NCBI GenBank assembly: GCA_026122225.1
Contig: JANEZZ010000478.1
Span: forward strand, 596,102 to 660,101
DNA: 64,000 nt
Direction: 5' to 3'
Source of the DNA: Heloderma charlesbogerti
Lineage: Eukaryota > Chordata > Lepidosauria > Squamata > Helodermatidae
The position numbers and the translations under genes are program-made. This document shows positions 28,901-40,900 of this stretch, piece by piece (positions within the stretch are counted from its first letter, which is position 1; every line of letters starts with the position of its first letter). The notes beneath the pieces are model-generated. The model did not search any database and had not been told where the DNA came from. It saw only the letters and a list, made by a program, of their open reading frames with translations.

Positions 28901-31900
28901 GCAACCTACACTGCAAACTGCCTTGATTTCAGGTTTAGCATTAAAAAGTCGCAGCGTGCTTGGAGCAAGATCGCCACAGGTATGTAAACCCACCATTACA
29001 CAGTCCTAGAACAAAAACAAAAAGCAAAGTTCAGAAGTGAGCAAGGGGAATGACACATAGGCCTGGTTCACATGTAATGACAACCGAGATTATGGTCTGT
29101 CACTAAATCATGGACCGTTGTCACATGTGAATCCTACCCTATGCTTTTAACTATGGGTTTTTAAACACAACCTAGGAAGAGAACACACTGTTTGCTGTTA
29201 AGTTATGAACTCTGGGTTGTTTGTGATTAACTACCCATAGTTAATCCATAGTGCAAGGTTCGCATGTAACGACAACCCACGATTCAACAACAACCCTCTA
29301 GAGCAGATTTTAGGGGCATGTGGGGGCTGCAGGGAGGAGAGAATCACTGAAAATTGCCTTCTTTCTTGTTCTGCTGACAGAAGTCTTCCATTAGCAAGGG
29401 AAACTAGCTGGATTCTGCCTAAACTTCATTAATTAAATGCTAATTTATTTTGTTTGAGACTTTCCAAATATTGACCAGTTTACAAGAATCTGGAACAAAT
29501 AATGGGAACAAGATGCTGTGCTATATAGAAGTCTTGCCAATATACTGGTGCCGTAACATGTTTGGTAGATTCAATTATTGCACTTCTAAAGTTGCTCTGC
29601 AATCTGCAACATCTGATATGTATATTTTCAACATTAATTCCATCATTTCCTCACATTTCCAGTTTTTCTATATTGGCTATTTATTTAAATCTCAATTTAT
29701 AAATTTTAAAAAGTTAAGCTTTGTCATATCAAAGCAAAGTATATTTGCTTTGCATACCCTTTACCCTTGCCTCTACCTCCTTCTATTGTCTCCTTCTCAC
29801 TGCTGTTTGCCCTTCCTCATCTACATTTTGGGCTTGTTTGGGCTTACACTACCCTGTACACTGAAAACGCTGTAACAATTATTGTGAAATACGTTTGATG
29901 TGGGGGGGGGGGACTGTACTGCCATGCAACATATAAAAGTTTTAAAAATAAGGTAACTCAGGGGAATTGTGAAAACAGTAGAAATTTAAACAAAAGGAAC
30001 TGTTGAAGCTCAAGGAATTCTATTTTATACAGCCCATATTTAAAACAGTGCACCAAGGAAATGGATGGCAGAGAAATACCACTTATATACCAAACCCCAC
30101 CTAGCTGAACCTATATTTATGAAACAATATTTCTAAATAACAGTGGCATCATTGTAAAACAGAGGACACATTGTGAATTTCCCCTCTGCTGTTAAAAAAC
30201 CAATGCTACAGAGTTTTGATTCAAGAATTCTTAACACACTCCAGCAAAAAAGAATTCAAACATCAGGCTAAGTAGCTGAATGATGTATAATATCAAACAA
30301 AATAACCTCCAGATCTGCAATAATATCATGTAGTTCTGTTTCTGCAGTGACATACGACGTTAATGGAGAATATATGTTGGCTTCTTTTGACCTGCTTGCT
30401 TTGGCTTTAAGGGAAGCCATCTTCCTTCGTTCTCTCTCCTCTTCACAGAGCTCCCTGCAATTACTTCTGGGTGAACAGTCAGCTTCTACAGCATCAGCGG
30501 GCAGAATATTTAGAAATACATTTTCTGGAATGTTGTTCTCATCGGGCTGCAGCTGAGCCCCAGAGTGAAGTTCATATTGTTTGTTAGTAATATACATATC
30601 AGAGTCTATGAAAACATCAGCTGTTTCAAAAAGAATGGAATCTGGAGCAGCCACCTGGGTCTGACTTTGAAGACTGTTATTAGTACTTAAGAGCTTTTCA
30701 CTGATATTTGCTTTACATTTCTCGTTATCTTGCTCTGGCCTTTCCTTTGCCTCTTCCAACACTTGGCCTCTGACATTTGCTCTTGCCCGTCTTTGATAGG
30801 CTCTCCAGTGTTTCTTCAATTTCCTGTTCCTTTCATTAGCTCCATGGGTGTTCGTGTTTGAGGAATCAATTCCATAAACCTTCAGATTATACTGCATTGA
30901 CAAGAAGGAGCTCAGGTAGCCTTTTCCAGAGCCCAAGTCAATAACCTAGAATATAGATAACAAAAATAATTTTTAAAAGTAACAGATGTCCATGTTGACA
31001 ACTAACAACTATAAACAACTCATAAAAATAATTAGGAAAAAGTATAGGTCTCATCATTTACTTAATTGTAACTATTTTTATATTTCCCTTGAGATTAAAC
31101 TGTTAACTAATAATGGTTGTGTTCAGGTGATCAAATGTGGCTTAATAAATTGAGATATGAAGAAGAATCCTACACTTAGCTTTTTTGCTCCTCCCTTCAC
31201 ATGCGTGGTGAAACAAGCCACAGTCAACTACAGTTACATCTGAATGAATAAATTATTGGTTAATGGCTTCCAAACAAGCCAGAATATTAAAGCCAGCTTC
31301 AAAAAAGAGGAGTGAAGCCGATGAACACAGATGCATGAAGCTCATTCATATCTCAGCTTAAGCCAAGATTTGATTGTCCAAACACAGCCGTGTCATAATA
31401 CAATAATTCGAATTTTAAATGCCCTAGACTTGGAGGCAGGTCTTTTAGAGTTAGTATTTGGTCTGTCATTTTTTTCCTCCCAAATGGTAACATACTAGGA
31501 AAATATCATGAGGAAGGATATTATAAGAACAGATAGTTGTCAGACTTGAATGTTTCAGCTAGGCTGTTCAGGTGATACCTCACCCTTTGGATCCCAAAGA
31601 GAGATCATGAATGGACCTTAGGCTCATGTGCTCTCTCCCTTTGCTGTTTCCCGCCTCCCAGCTGAGCAGAGCAGAGCAGAGCAAGCTGCTCCAGCTGGTC
31701 CAGGGACTACAGAAGCAAGCAAGCTCCCAGAGTGTGAGTGACCAGAACGAGTGAACAGGGGGAGCAAACAGGAGTTGGCCAGGGGAATTGCAGTGGTAGA
31801 AGAGACAAAGGAGACAGAGGCTAAGAGGTAAGTGGGCTGCAGGAAGCCCAGGGGGCTGCCCTTTATCCTTCTGAGTGGCTGTGAGCTCACCAGGTGCTTC

Positions 31901-34900
31901 TGAGAGCTCCAACTGAATTGGGTGTGTGTGGCCTGAATACTCCCAGCAGCTGAGTGGGCGGGAAGCTTCAGTCTGTGTCCCGCCTCCCAGCTGAGCAGAG
32001 CAGAGCAGAGCAAGCTGCTCCAGCTGGTCCAGGGACTACAGAAGCAAGCGAGCGACTAGAGCGAACGAACAGGGGGAGCAAACAGGAGTTGGCCAGGGGA
32101 GTTCGGCAGGGGAGGTCAAGTGGGAGGCCCCTAACATTTTTTTTTCATTTTTTCATTTAATTTTATTTTTAACTAACTTTTTTCATTTGTTTGTCTTGTA
32201 ACACACAGTTCCACACCAGCGGGACTCTGCTTTTAACCTCTACTGAGTAGAGGAGCAGGCATAGGCTAGTCTAGAACAATCACAAAACTAGACACAAAAA
32301 GGGAAAAGAGGCAATGGAAGGACAGGACTCTCCAGTGGTGGCGACCTGCAAGGTGTGTGCAATGTCTGTTTTCTTGCCTGAGAACAACATGGCCTACACC
32401 TGCAACAAGTGCAAGTTGATCACGCTGCTGGAAGAAAAAGTAAGTGGACTGGAGCGGCGACTGTCAACCCTCCAGGGAATAAGAGAACACAAAGAGTTCT
32501 TGGACAGAATGGGGGAACTACAGCAGCAAAGGGAAGACCAGAAGCTTGAAGAGCAACAGCAAGATGAGGCAGTGGGAAATGCTGAGGTGAAGAAAAATGG
32601 AGTAGAGGATACTCCTTGAAAAAGGGTGACAGTTAGGAGAAGAAGAACTAGACGCCACTCTGCACCAGTGGAAGCAGTGGAACCAATTTCAGGTACTTGC
32701 GGATGAGACCTCACAAAGGATGGGAAGAATGTGTTTGGCCACAGCATGAAGAACTTCATCAGGAGGGCTTTAAACTGAATCCTACGGGGAAGGGAGATGT
32801 AATGTTGGGGGTAACAATGGACGTAGATGCATGCACTGCAACAGAGAGAACAGCTCTGATAGCGCCCAATAATAGTCTTCAGAAACATGTAGGAAGAAAG
32901 CCAGACTATGAAGCACATGGTCTTCGATGTCTATATACTAATGCCCAGTGTATGGGAACCAAACAGAATGAACTTGAACGCTTAATACAGGAGGGAAATT
33001 AGGTATAACTTGATAGGTATAACTGAGACTTGGTGGGATGACTCTCATGACTGGAATACAGCAATTGAAGGATATAACTTGTTCAAAAAGAACAGGAGGA
33101 ACAGAAAGGGAGGTGGGGTTGCACTGTATGTGAAAAATACATATCTCTGCACAGAAATACAGGAGGATGAGCTTGGTGGCCCCATCGAGAGCATCTGGAT
33201 CAAAATAAATGGAGCAAAGAATAAAAGGAACCTGGTGGTCAGAGTCTACTACCAGCCACCCAATCAAGGAGAAGACAAGGATGAAACTTTTGAAAAGCAA
33301 ATAGCCAATGTTTTAAGGAAGCATGATGTAGTAGTAACGGGGGACTTCAATTTCCCCAATATTTGTTGGGAGACAAATTCTGCAAAACATGGCCCCTCCA
33401 GAAAATTCCTGACTTGTATGGCGGATAACTTCCTCCTACAGAAAGTAGAGGAAGGAACTAGAGGATCGGCTATCCTTGACTTGATCCTAACCAACAGAGA
33501 TGACTTAGTGGATAAAGTGGCAGTTACAGGAACTCTGGGGGACAGCAACCATGTTGTACTTCAGTTCTTGGTTCTAAGGGAAGCAAAAGCCGAGGGTAAT
33601 CAAACGCATACCCTGGATTTTAGGAAAGCTGATTTTAATAAACTCAGAACAATGATCAGTAAGGTCCCATGGCAAGCGATGCTAACGAGAAAAGGAGTCC
33701 AAGATGGGTGGGAGTTTTTTAAAAAGGAAATTCTCAAGGCACAATTACAAACAATTCCAACAAGAAGAAAAGGTGGAAGACAACAGAAGAAGCCACTGTG
33801 GCTTCACAAAAAGCTTAGGGATGACGTGAAAACAAAAACGGACACATACAGGAAGTGGAAAGAAGGCCAAGTAACAAAGGAAGAGTACAGGCAGGTAGCA
33901 CAGAATTGCAGGGATGGTGTCAGGAAGGCTAAAGCTGAGAATGAGCTGAGGTTAGTGAGGGATGCTAAAAACAACAAAAAGGCTTTCTTCAGCTATGTGC
34001 ATAGTAAAAGGCAGAGGAAATGAATGGTTGTTCAGCTATTAAATAAGGATGGCAAAACGATAACAGATGACAAAGAAAAGGCAGAGGTGCTCAATTCCTA
34101 CTTTGGCTCAGTCTTCTTCCAAAAGAGGGTCTATGACCCCCCTGGCAAAGGCGAAGTACAGGCTGAAGGGGCAGGATTGCAGCTTGAGATCGATAGGCAT
34201 ATGGTCAAGGAACACCTAATTACTTGGAATGAGTTCAAATCTCCAGGGTCAGATGAACTGCATCCTAGAGTAATAAAGAAACTGGCAGAAGAACTCTCAG
34301 AACCACTGTCTACTCTCTTTGAGAAATCATGGAGGACGGGGGAAGTGCCAGATGACTGGAGGAGGGCTAATGTTGTCCGTATCTGCAAAAAGAGTAAAAA
34401 GGAGGAACCTGGGAACTACAGACCAGTCAGTCTGACATCAATCCCTGGGAAAATTCTGGAGCAGATCATAAAGCAATCCATCTGGAAGCACCTTGGAAAC
34501 AATGCAGTGACTACTCGAAGCCAACATGGATTTGTCAAAAACAAGTCCTGCCAGACGAATCAGATCTCATTTTTTGATCAAGTAACCTCCCTTGTGGACC
34601 ATGGGAATGCTGCAAATGTCATACACCTTGACTTCAACAAAGCTTTCGACAAAGTGCCCCATGATAACCTGATGAGCAAACTAGCTCAAGGTGGGCTAGA
34701 TGAAACAACGGTCCGGTGGATCCACAGTTGGCTACAGAATCGGACTCAAAGAGTGCTTATCAATGGGACCTTCTCAAACTGAAGAGAGGTAACGAGTGGG
34801 GTACCGCAGGGCTCAGTCCTGGGCCCAGTGCTCTTCAACGTTTTTATTAATGACTTGGAGGAGTTGGTGCAGGGAATGCTGATCAAATTTCCAGATGACC

Positions 34901-37900
34901 AAAATTGGGCGGGATAGCTAATACTCTGGAAGACAGAAACAAAATTCAAAGTGATCTGGATAGACTGGAGCGCTGGGCAGAAAACAACAGAATGACATTT
35001 AATAGGGATAAATGCCAAGTTCTGCACATAGGAAAAAGAAACCAAATGCACAGTTACAAGATGGGGGATACGTGGCTCAACAACACGACAAGCGAGAAGG
35101 ATCTTGGAATTGTTGTCAATCACAAGCTGAATATGAGCCAACAATGTGATATGGCTGCAAAAAAGGCAAATGCTATTTTGGGCTGCATTAATAGAAGCAT
35201 AGCTTCCAAATCCCGGGAAGTACTAGTTCCCCTCTACTCAGCACTGGTTAGGTCTCATCTGGAGTACTGTGTCCAGTTCTGGGCACCACACATGAAGAAG
35301 GATGCAAACTGGAGAGGGTTCAGAGGAGAACAACAAAGATTATCAGGGGACTGGAAACAAAGCCCTACGAAGAGAGACTGAAAGAACTGGGCATGTTTAG
35401 CCTTGAGAAGAGAAGACTGAGGGGATATATGGTAGCGCTCTTCAAGTACTTGAAAGGTTGTCACAGAGAGGAAGGCCAGGATCTCTTCTTGATCATCCCA
35501 TAGTGCAGGACACGGAATAATGGGCTCAAGTTGCAGGAAGCCAGATTCCGGCTGAACATCAGGAAAAACTTCCTGACTGTTAGAGCAATATGACAATGGA
35601 ACCAATTACCTAGCGAGGTGGTGGGCTCTCCCACACTGGAGGCGTTCAAGACGAGGCTGGACAGCCATCTGTTGGGGATGCTCTGACTTGGATTCCTGCA
35701 TTGAGCAGGGGGTTGGATTCGATGGCCTTGTAGGCCCCTTCCAACCCTACTATTCTATGATTCTATGATTCACTGTCAGGACTAATGGGTAAGTGAAATG
35801 GAAAGATCCTGAGTTCAAACAAACGCAGGATAATATTTAATAACACTACTTAGTATTTGTATAACATATTTCAACTGTTCCAGGCACATATTACCTCAAG
35901 AACCTTTACAACAGAACTAGAAAGTAGGGTAGTACTGCAGATGGGGAGCTGGGCTACAAGAATAGTGCCTTGCCCAAGGCCACTTAGTGAGTTCATAGGT
36001 AAAATAAGGTTTGAATGTACTCTGCTTACATATCTCCCATGTATCCCCTTCACTATACCAGCTCTCTAATCCTGCCTGCTGCATTCATTCTCTGTCTGTT
36101 ACCCATACTGGGAAGGCAGAGGAAGAACCCTTTTTTGGATGAAATTCAGGTGACAAAATATCACCTAAAAGGCCCACAGTAATTCATTCCTTGCTTTTCA
36201 CCTACATGGAATAGCTTCTCCCAGATTTTCAAGAACCTTAATGTTCAAATCTGTGTGCCTCACTCAAAGGTCCATTTCTTCACTAGAAAGTGGATTTCCC
36301 CACACACATCCCCTGCTGTTAGTGAGAAGTGAATGTTAGTAATCTTCCCTTATGATATACAGCTCCTTACTATCATTTAGAAAGTAAAGACACATAAACT
36401 GAATTTAACCTTGCTCCATTAGAATTGCCAATTTTATCAGTTGTTATAAAACCTCATATACAGTGCATGCATATTCTAAAAAGAGCTTAAGTGAACTAAT
36501 GTTTGGTCTAGCTCTTGCTCAGATTGTACAAAAAGCTCTATAGAGAGGTAAGAAGTCTGCAATATTAATTTTTTTAAAAGTGTATACTCTGTTATTTTTA
36601 TGGAAGTAGTTTTGGGGGGGAAAAGGTATAAATCAAGTACAAAAAACAAACCTAGTTTGGGAAACCTAAACGACAGTACAATTTTGTCTCAAACCATCAA
36701 GAGTCTATTGAAAATCAGTATTCCAAATTAGAAAATACAAATATTCCAAAAAGAGACGGAATACAAAGTAGAAAATGGATTGATGTTGCTATACCAGAAT
36801 CTTTTAGCTTATATGCAAAGATCTGAGAGATGAGGGAACACACACACAGTTCAGATAAACATTTTCCCTCTCAACTATGTGAAATCCAATGCCCTCACCT
36901 AGAACAAAGACAAGAAGAATTTATGAAATGGTTTCCAAAGAACTTATGAAAATATAGCTATATATTCATCTAATTTAAAATATGTCTGTTTTTTCATCAT
37001 CTTCATCGTTGCTTTTATAGGTTGTTCACCACTCCTATGCAAGGAACTGACAGTTTAGGCTCAAAATTGCCTGTACTTTATTCTACTGACCTCTAGTGTC
37101 TGCCAATATGCCAGCAATACTTTGGCAAGCTATTTCTACTTATTTTTTAATGAAGGAAAAACATGTACATCTACACAATACATGTTTAATGAACATTTGT
37201 GTTCCCTTTGAAAAGTGCAATGAAAGTAGCGCTAAACACACTGAAATAGAACATATTGCAAAAAGCTAGTCTCTGCTGAAATACCACTGACTCAACTTGG
37301 AAAGGCAATGCAAGTATAAACTATTAAAATGTAAGTTCCAAGACATAATGCGATCTTTATTGGGTTGAGTACTATGTCCAAATACAGTTATTGTAAGCAA
37401 CAAGGCAAAAGCTTTAATGCAACAAGCAAAACAATTTAATGGCAACTCAGTGCTAAAGTTTCAGTCCTAAAAAATGGCTGTATGTGTATGGTTCAACTGA
37501 TATTAAAGAACCAAACTTAAACACTTTATTGGGAGTTATGTATTGTTTTAATGGTTTTTAATGGTATTATAACTGATATATCCTATATTTTATCTTATAA
37601 TATTATAAGCTGCAAGAATCCATGTCGGTTAGTCAGCAAGGTATACATTTAGTAATAAATACATTTTTTAAAACCCAAATACTTACATGAGTTGGGTATA
37701 CTTGATTTGTGGGGCAGGGAACGCTATGGAGCTGGCAGTTTGACACTGCTGGCTTATGGGACAGGCCTAGTTGGTACAGATCAGAGGAAATACTCCTTTC
37801 CTCTACCCTCTCTCAGGGCATATAAACAGGCCAGGAATGGGGCTAAGAAAAGTACAGCCTGGCCTTTCCCTTCCTTCTTTTCTGTTGGTAGATGGCTGTT

Positions 37901-40900
37901 TAACTTTGCTTTGTGCTTCCTGTCTTCCTAAGGACATCTATCAGCTACCGGGTTCACAGAGTCAGAAGGAATTTTACAAGTCTCCCCATTTGGAGTGGTG
38001 GTACCTAACAATTATTCAAACAGCTTTCCTCCTGGTTTCTTACTATGCCTGGTGTATCACAACGGGTTATTGCCTATCATTGTTTTCAAGTGTCTTGGCA
38101 CTTGGTTGTTGGGACCATAGTCAAGGACATTCTCAGGTCAACCACAGTATACCACCAGGGGAGGACCTTAGAGGCAGGACCCTGGACAAGCTCACTTCCA
38201 GTTTTTGATATGTACCTATGACCCAGGTGATGGTTACAGGAGGGTACAGATCATTTATGTCATCTGCCTCCTTTAACCATTCATTTCCCTAGTGAATGAA
38301 CCAATATTGTGGAACACAAAACATTGCCCAATGAAGCATGGATAGTCCCCTCTCTGGCTGTCTTTCACTGGCTGGTAAAGACATTTTTATTCCAGCAGGC
38401 TTTTCCCTGCCAAGTCTGTGCTGCTTTATATAAAGGTTATGTTTATCTGTGATTTTATATTGTGATTTTAAAGTGTTGTCAGTTGCTCTGACTTGTGCAC
38501 AGGCAATCAAGGTGTGGGATAAATAGTTTTTCCCAGCAGATGGCTTTGGCTTTTCTTATAGCACACAGGCTATGAAACTCCTTAGTTTCTGCCACTTTGT
38601 TGGTGTCATGACCCCAGAGTCCTGTAGTGACACAGAGGCTGAGAGGCCAGTGGAGCTAACAGAGGAGACATGGGACCCAAGCACCATGGCTGAACCAAAG
38701 AACCTCAGGCCAAAGTGCTGGAGACCCCTGAATCTGGACCAAAGACTCCCAGAACCAAAATACCCAAGACCCAGGAGCCACAGACTAGGTCCAACAAGGA
38801 GCCGACATACTGATTTCCAAGAGTCTTGCACTGCATGGAGCTGGTGCACCAGCTCAGACAGCATGCCTGGCATGAACTCATGGAGAGGAGATGGAATGCT
38901 AAGCTTGAAACCAGAGGACTGACTCTTTAAGGCTCTGCACTCCTCAGCAAGGAGGTGGAGCCTGAGAAGAGTGTTGGGGCTTCTTCACATGGAGCTTTTA
39001 TCCTGCTATTGAGACTGCCCACTCACGGAAGTTTGCGGGCCCTGTAGATGATGTCATTAACCTCCAGGGTATCTCCCACACTACATGACCTTTATTCCAT
39101 TTTTAAATAGATTGGAGATAATGAGCTATCAAATTACCCTGTGTGAGCTGCGCTTGCATTCCCTCCATGAAAAAGGAAAAGCTGCAAGAAGAGGAGCTAG
39201 ATCAATGAAACACATGGAAGAGGGAGTGGGGAGGGGGGAAAGAAAGCACGTGCAAAGGGAGTCCGTTGTAATCCTGCATTTAAAACGGAAGCAGAAAGCC
39301 GTATTTTAAATGTGAGATTTTAGGCTGGTGTAAAGTTTCTCTCAGGCTCAGGGAGCACAAAAGGGCTCAGTTGAAAAGAAGCTTTCATCTGAACAAGTCC
39401 CTTCTTTTGGCTCTGCCCAGAGACCTGCTAGGCATCCAGACCTTCATGAAACCCTGCCTGTTTCTTCTCTGTCCTCTCTTTCTGCCCTAGACTGCTTGCC
39501 AGATTTCTAACCTTCTGACTCCTCCATGGGCTCTGTTACCAGGACAGGGCAACTGAATTCATGGAAGTTGTAGCAAAAGAGGTTATGGCCTATTTAAACC
39601 ACTGCGTGTGTTTTTGTCCTTCCTTTGCTCCCCCTGCTGCAGGCCACAAGGACTGAGCCTCCAAGCTTTTGTCTTACATTCCAACTTAAGTATATATATA
39701 CACACACACACACTTCAAACTGATATATGTAAATCCGCATGAATACTTTGACTTTTCTAATTAATGTTTATCTATTTTTAAAAGTACAATTTGTAATTGG
39801 CTTGGTTTTAAAAACAAGCGGACCCTCTGTGCATGTTGCAAGATCGGAAAGAGCCTTGACAAATACAGAAGAACATTTATAAACACAGACATACATATGA
39901 TTCTGTGCTTGAAATATATTTATGGAACTGGAAAAAACATATCACTTCTCTTGCAACAAGTTGCATAATCTTTCATTCATTGGAGAGATGGAAAGATACA
40001 TATCACTATGTAAAATTGTTTTGTGCCAATGTTTTAAGAGTAAGACAGGCAAGTACTGGCAGAGGCAGGAAGACTAACACTTAAGGTCACCTTCGAGCCA
40101 TACCAGTAAGGCCCTATTTACATGCTGCCTCCAGGGACATGGTCGCTACCATTCTGTGACTGCACCTACACCACTCCTGGGGTAACATCTGCCCACATAA
40201 GCCCTATTGATTTGTTCCCTGTGCATAGAAGCAATGAATGGAGAAGGGGACACCCTAATTGCCATCATCACGCATGACATTGGACCTGCCTTGTAGATGA
40301 CTATGTCTGCAACAGGGCAGCCATGTGAAGATATCCAAATATCCAAAATGTGGCCATTTATTAGAAAGAGAATGCATGGACTTCAAAGTTATTAAAAAAT
40401 ATATTTATAGTGATAGTTTAAAATATTTCAAAGTGATAGTTTTCAAAATATTTACAATAGCTATTGAAGGGGATAACTTTCAAAGTATTCTATTATGCCT
40501 TTTGATTTTGCAATATAACATAATTAACCACAACAGCAGAGTACCTTCTACCACTCTTTTACGTTGTAGGCACAAAGGTGAAGCTAAGGGCAGTATCAGT
40601 CCTTTAGTGAACTGGAGTCTCTTAAAAAGCACCCCAAAGATGTGTACTGTTGTAAAGCATGTGTTGTTTTTTCAAAGCTATACATTTTAATTATATTTGG
40701 CCTTTTTATGAGAAAGGTTGAACAATCTAATATGAAAAACCTCTTCTTAAATGCTGCATTTTTGCTTTCATTTAACTAAAACAAAGGCAGTGGTTTTTAA
40801 TAGCTAGGAGAGATTACTTTCAAGGTAACCAAAAGGCTCTTTCCATGTATTAGGGATCTCTGCAATTTTGAACAAACAATGCAATATCACAGGTACAGCA

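Larger units (their letters stand above)
31650..35771 (+). mobile_element. Near full-length CR1 LINE (inactive)
   Basis: About 4.1 kb, sense strand opposite to METTL25, in intron 3. Parts in order: two tandem GC-rich 5' units (31650 and 31979), an ORF1-like frame at 32314, endonuclease and RT frames 33010-35381, and a 3' end with GGGGGTTGGATTCGATGGCC and CCCTTCCAACCCTACTATTC followed by repeated ATTCTATG octamers, the CR1 hallmark. Not 5'-truncated as most CR1 copies are. Confidence 0.93.

Noticed and set aside
30307..30945. METTL25B (RRNAD1) instead of METTL25
   Set aside because: The motif context [25 protein letters not shown] and the divergent CCDC59 neighbour fit METTL25.
31580..32013. 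110- and 129-codon minus-strand frames
   Set aside because: Antisense to the GC-rich tandem 5' units of CR1; no family features.
37692..38208. 79- and 145-codon plus frames
   Set aside because: No recognisable domain, no splice or promoter context; repeat-like surroundings. Left unassigned.
38541..38990. Possible LTR starting TGTCATGACCCC
   Set aside because: No matching CA end, inverted terminal pair or target duplication was found.
40100..40340. Possible palindromic element around CATGTGAAG / TTTACATGCTGCC
   Set aside because: Arms do not pair well enough to define an element.
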